Under the pieces are notes generated by a model. That model was not told the origin of the DNA and did no database searches. It saw nothing but the letters and a program-made list of their open reading frames with translations. From Alteromonadaceae bacterium (GTDB lineage Bacteria > Pseudomonadota > Gammaproteobacteria > Pseudomonadales > Oleiphilaceae), in contig JABXHG010000194.1 of assembly GCA_013393545.1 (NCBI GenBank), positions 1 through 17,549 on the forward strand: 17,549 bases of DNA. Direction: 5' to 3'. Each line of letters starts with the position of its first letter. The first letter of the stretch is position 1. This document shows, one piece after another, positions 16,111 through 17,549 of this stretch. The position numbers and the translations under genes were made by a program.

Positions 16111-17382
16111 ATGATTCGAATTTCATCACAACAGATCTTCAACGGCGGGATTAACCGGTTGCAGGGTATCAACAGCAACCTGGTGGACACCCAGCAACAG
16201 ATTTCCACGGGCAAGAAGGTGAACAAGCCTTCGGACGATCCTGTGGCAGCAGCACGTATTCTCAAGCTGGACCAGGAGCTGCGGCAAAATGACAGTTACA
16301 CCCGCAATGCCACTTTGGCGGATAACCGTCTGAAGCAGGAAGAAAATTCCCTTCAAAGCTCCGTGGATATTATTCAGCGGGTGCGGGAACTCACAGTGGA
16401 GGCCGGTAGTGGCTCACTGTCACCAAACGATCGGCAGTCCATTGCCGCCGAACTGAAAGAACGGTTGGGCCAGCTGGCCAACATCGCCAACACCCAGGAT
16501 GCATCGGGCGAATATATTTTCAGCGGCTTTCAGGGGCAGACTCCGGCTTTTGCCAAGGACGGCTTTGGTGACTGGAAATATCAGGGAGACGAAGGCCAGA
16601 GAGTTCTGGAAATTGATGAGGGTGTGACGGTCCCAATCAGTGACCACGGGAAAGGGATTTTTGTGGATGTGCCGAAATCGGTGTCGGTGGTCGATTCCGA
16701 TGACGGTACTGGTAGCGCTCAGGCAAATGGTTACATTTCTGATCTTGAAGTGGTGGCCCCTAAGTCTCTTCGGGATACTTTCGGTTCTAGAGCACCATCT
16801 GACCTTCGGTTGACAATTAATGAAGTCAGTCCAGGAAGCTATGAGATCGAGAATGTTTACGATGATAGGCCAACTGGCGACCCCACTAATCCACCACCTA
16901 CCAAGCTAAATGCTGCTCCAATTCCTTTCGTGCCAGGTGAAGAGGTTCAGGTGGCTGGTATGAATATGACGTTCAATGAGGTTTCGGACAATGAAGAGTA
17001 CACGATTGGTGTCAACGACAAGCAGTCGGTATTTGGAACTATCGAAAACCTGATCGACGGCCTGGAAGGCGTAGCCAAGGGTACATCGCGCGGAAACGCT
17101 GAATATAACACTCTGATTGCCGAATCCCTGACCAACCTGGACAACGCTCAGGAAAAAATCATCCTCAAACAGACCGAGTTGGGCGGCCGGCTGAACGCAG
17201 TGGAGTCCACCACCGCCTTTCTGGAGGACTCCGGCCTGTACACCAAGGAAATCCGCTCCCAGCTGCAGGATGTGGATTACGCCGAGGCCATCAGTAACTT
17301 GAGCTTCCAGAGCTTCGTGTTGCAGGCGGCCCAGCAGTCCTTTGCGCAGGTGTCCCGGCTGTCACTTTTTGATCGCCTGTAA
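16111..17382 (+). CDS. flgL: Flagellar hook-associated protein 3 FlgL
   Basis: A 423-residue second junction protein (E. coli 317), adapting hook to filament. The flagellin-like N terminus (QISTGKKVNKPSDDPVAAAR) and C terminus (QAAQQSFAQVSRLSLFDRL) are intact. Its middle is expanded; residues ~211-310 (16741-17040) come from DNA of about 47% G+C by hand count and include a proline/threonine-rich run near residues 250-265. GAGGT at 16099-16103 precedes the ATG, 18 bases after flgK. Last gene of the flagellar unit in view. Confidence 0.95.
   Translation: MIRISSQQIFNGGINRLQGINSNLVDTQQQISTGKKVNKPSDDPVAAARILKLDQELRQNDSYTRNATLADNRLKQEENSLQSSVDIIQRVRELTVEAGSGSLSPNDRQSIAAELKERLGQLANIANTQDASGEYIFSGFQGQTPAFAKDGFGDWKYQGDEGQRVLEIDEGVTVPISDHGKGIFVDVPKSVSVVDSDDGTGSAQANGYISDLEVVAPKSLRDTFGSRAPSDLRLTINEVSPGSYEIENVYDDRPTGDPTNPPPTKLNAAPIPFVPGEEVQVAGMNMTFNEVSDNEEYTIGVNDKQSVFGTIENLIDGLEGVAKGTSRGNAEYNTLIAESLTNLDNAQEKIILKQTELGGRLNAVESTTAFLEDSGLYTKEIRSQLQDVDYAEAISNLSFQSFVLQAAQQSFAQVSRLSLFDRL
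16741..17040 (+). other. flgL: Low-G+C outer-domain segment of flgL
   Basis: 142 G+C in 300 bases (~47%) by hand count, with A/T-rich codons unlike the ends of the gene. It matches the central, exposed part of FlgL. Edges approximate. Confidence 0.55.
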
Positions 17383-17390
17383 CAGCATGA

Positions 17391-17416
17391 GGCCGCGGTG
17401 AATTTTCGTTGCGGCC
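17391..17416 (+). terminator. Possible weak terminator or attenuator after flgL
   Basis: GGCCGC (17391-17396) pairs with GCGGCC (17411-17416); inner bases can extend the stem with G-U pairs. No T run of four follows, so termination would be inefficient or factor-assisted. Confidence 0.35.
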
Positions 17417-17419
17417 CGG

Positions 17420-17447
17420 TTGCTTTCAGGCTCAGGGTCAGTATAAT
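17420..17447 (+). promoter_or_regulatory. Sigma-70 promoter of the tRNA gene
   Basis: TATAAT at 17442-17447 is a perfect -10. TTGCTT at 17420-17425 is a partial -35 with 16-base spacing. The start near 17454 lies ten bases before the tRNA, normal for a stand-alone tRNA promoter. Confidence 0.65.
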
Positions 17448-17463
17448 TCACCCACTCTCCAAT

Positions 17464-17549
17464 GGCGGCGTGGTGAAATTGGTAGAAACGACGGTTTCAA
17501 AATCCCTTTGGGTAAAAACCGTGGGGGGTCGCGTGCGCCCGCGCGTCCC
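17464..17549 (+). tRNA. tRNA-Leu (anticodon CAA), off-consensus, at window edge
   Basis: The D-arm GTGAAATTGGTAGA and the anticodon loop TTCAAAA identify a leucine tRNA, and 86 bases is the class II length. The anticodon stem is ACGGT against TCCCT, mispaired where ACGGA/TCCGT would pair perfectly. The T-arm reads GGGGTCGCGTGCGCCC instead of a GGTTCGANTCC form, and the 3' end does not pair with the 5' acceptor strand or show CCA. It is either a decayed tRNA or a real one misread at a contig end. The good promoter upstream favours a real gene. Confidence 0.65.

Overview
The window reads as chromosomal DNA of a polarly flagellated marine gammaproteobacterium. Protein style, a base composition near 58-60% G+C, sigma-54-driven flagellar genes and the yadGH-queF cluster all suggest a Marinobacter-like organism. 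That assignment is inference from recognisable families, not from a database search.

Left part (1-2570): on the minus strand is a Fe(3+) ABC transporter periplasmic binding protein, with a Fur-box-like site in its promoter. It is interrupted by an in-frame amber codon and runs off the window. Divergent from it is a small PilZ (c-di-GMP-binding) protein. Next is a DUF3391/HD-GYP-family protein that has lost most of its metal-binding residues and is preceded by a perfect CRP/Vfr core site.

Middle part (2685-5912): a compact plus-strand operon follows an intrinsic terminator: yadG-yadH (ABC-2 type exporter), queF (queuosine precursor reductase) and ydjA (nitroreductase family). It ends at a second strong terminator.

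Right part (5919-17382): the complete flagellar rod/hook/ring cluster flgBCDEFGHIJKL, twelve kilobases with no foreign gene inserted. A textbook sigma-54 promoter precedes flgB. A second sigma-54-type promoter lies between flgE and flgF, so the cluster can be read as flgBCDE plus flgFGHIJKL. The products build the proximal rod (FlgB, FlgC, FlgF), distal rod (FlgG), hook cap and hook (FlgD, FlgE), L and P rings (FlgH, FlgI), rod cap/muramidase (FlgJ) and the hook-filament junction (FlgK, FlgL). The three externally exposed proteins FlgE, FlgK and FlgL each carry a central segment of much lower G+C (hand counts 43-47%) inside conserved, higher-G+C ends, which is the most striking pattern here.

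End (17383-17549): a short gap with a hairpin and a good sigma-70 promoter leads into a tRNA-Leu(CAA) whose sequence is badly off consensus. Both ends of the window contain unlikely base changes (nonsense codon and lost iron ligands at the left; mispaired tRNA stems at the right). Low-quality contig ends are therefore a serious alternative to real decay. No mobile element or CRISPR array was seen. I found no wholly new multigene system; the points worth following are the mosaic hook proteins, the degenerate HD-GYP protein with its CRP-type site, and the split sigma-54 control.
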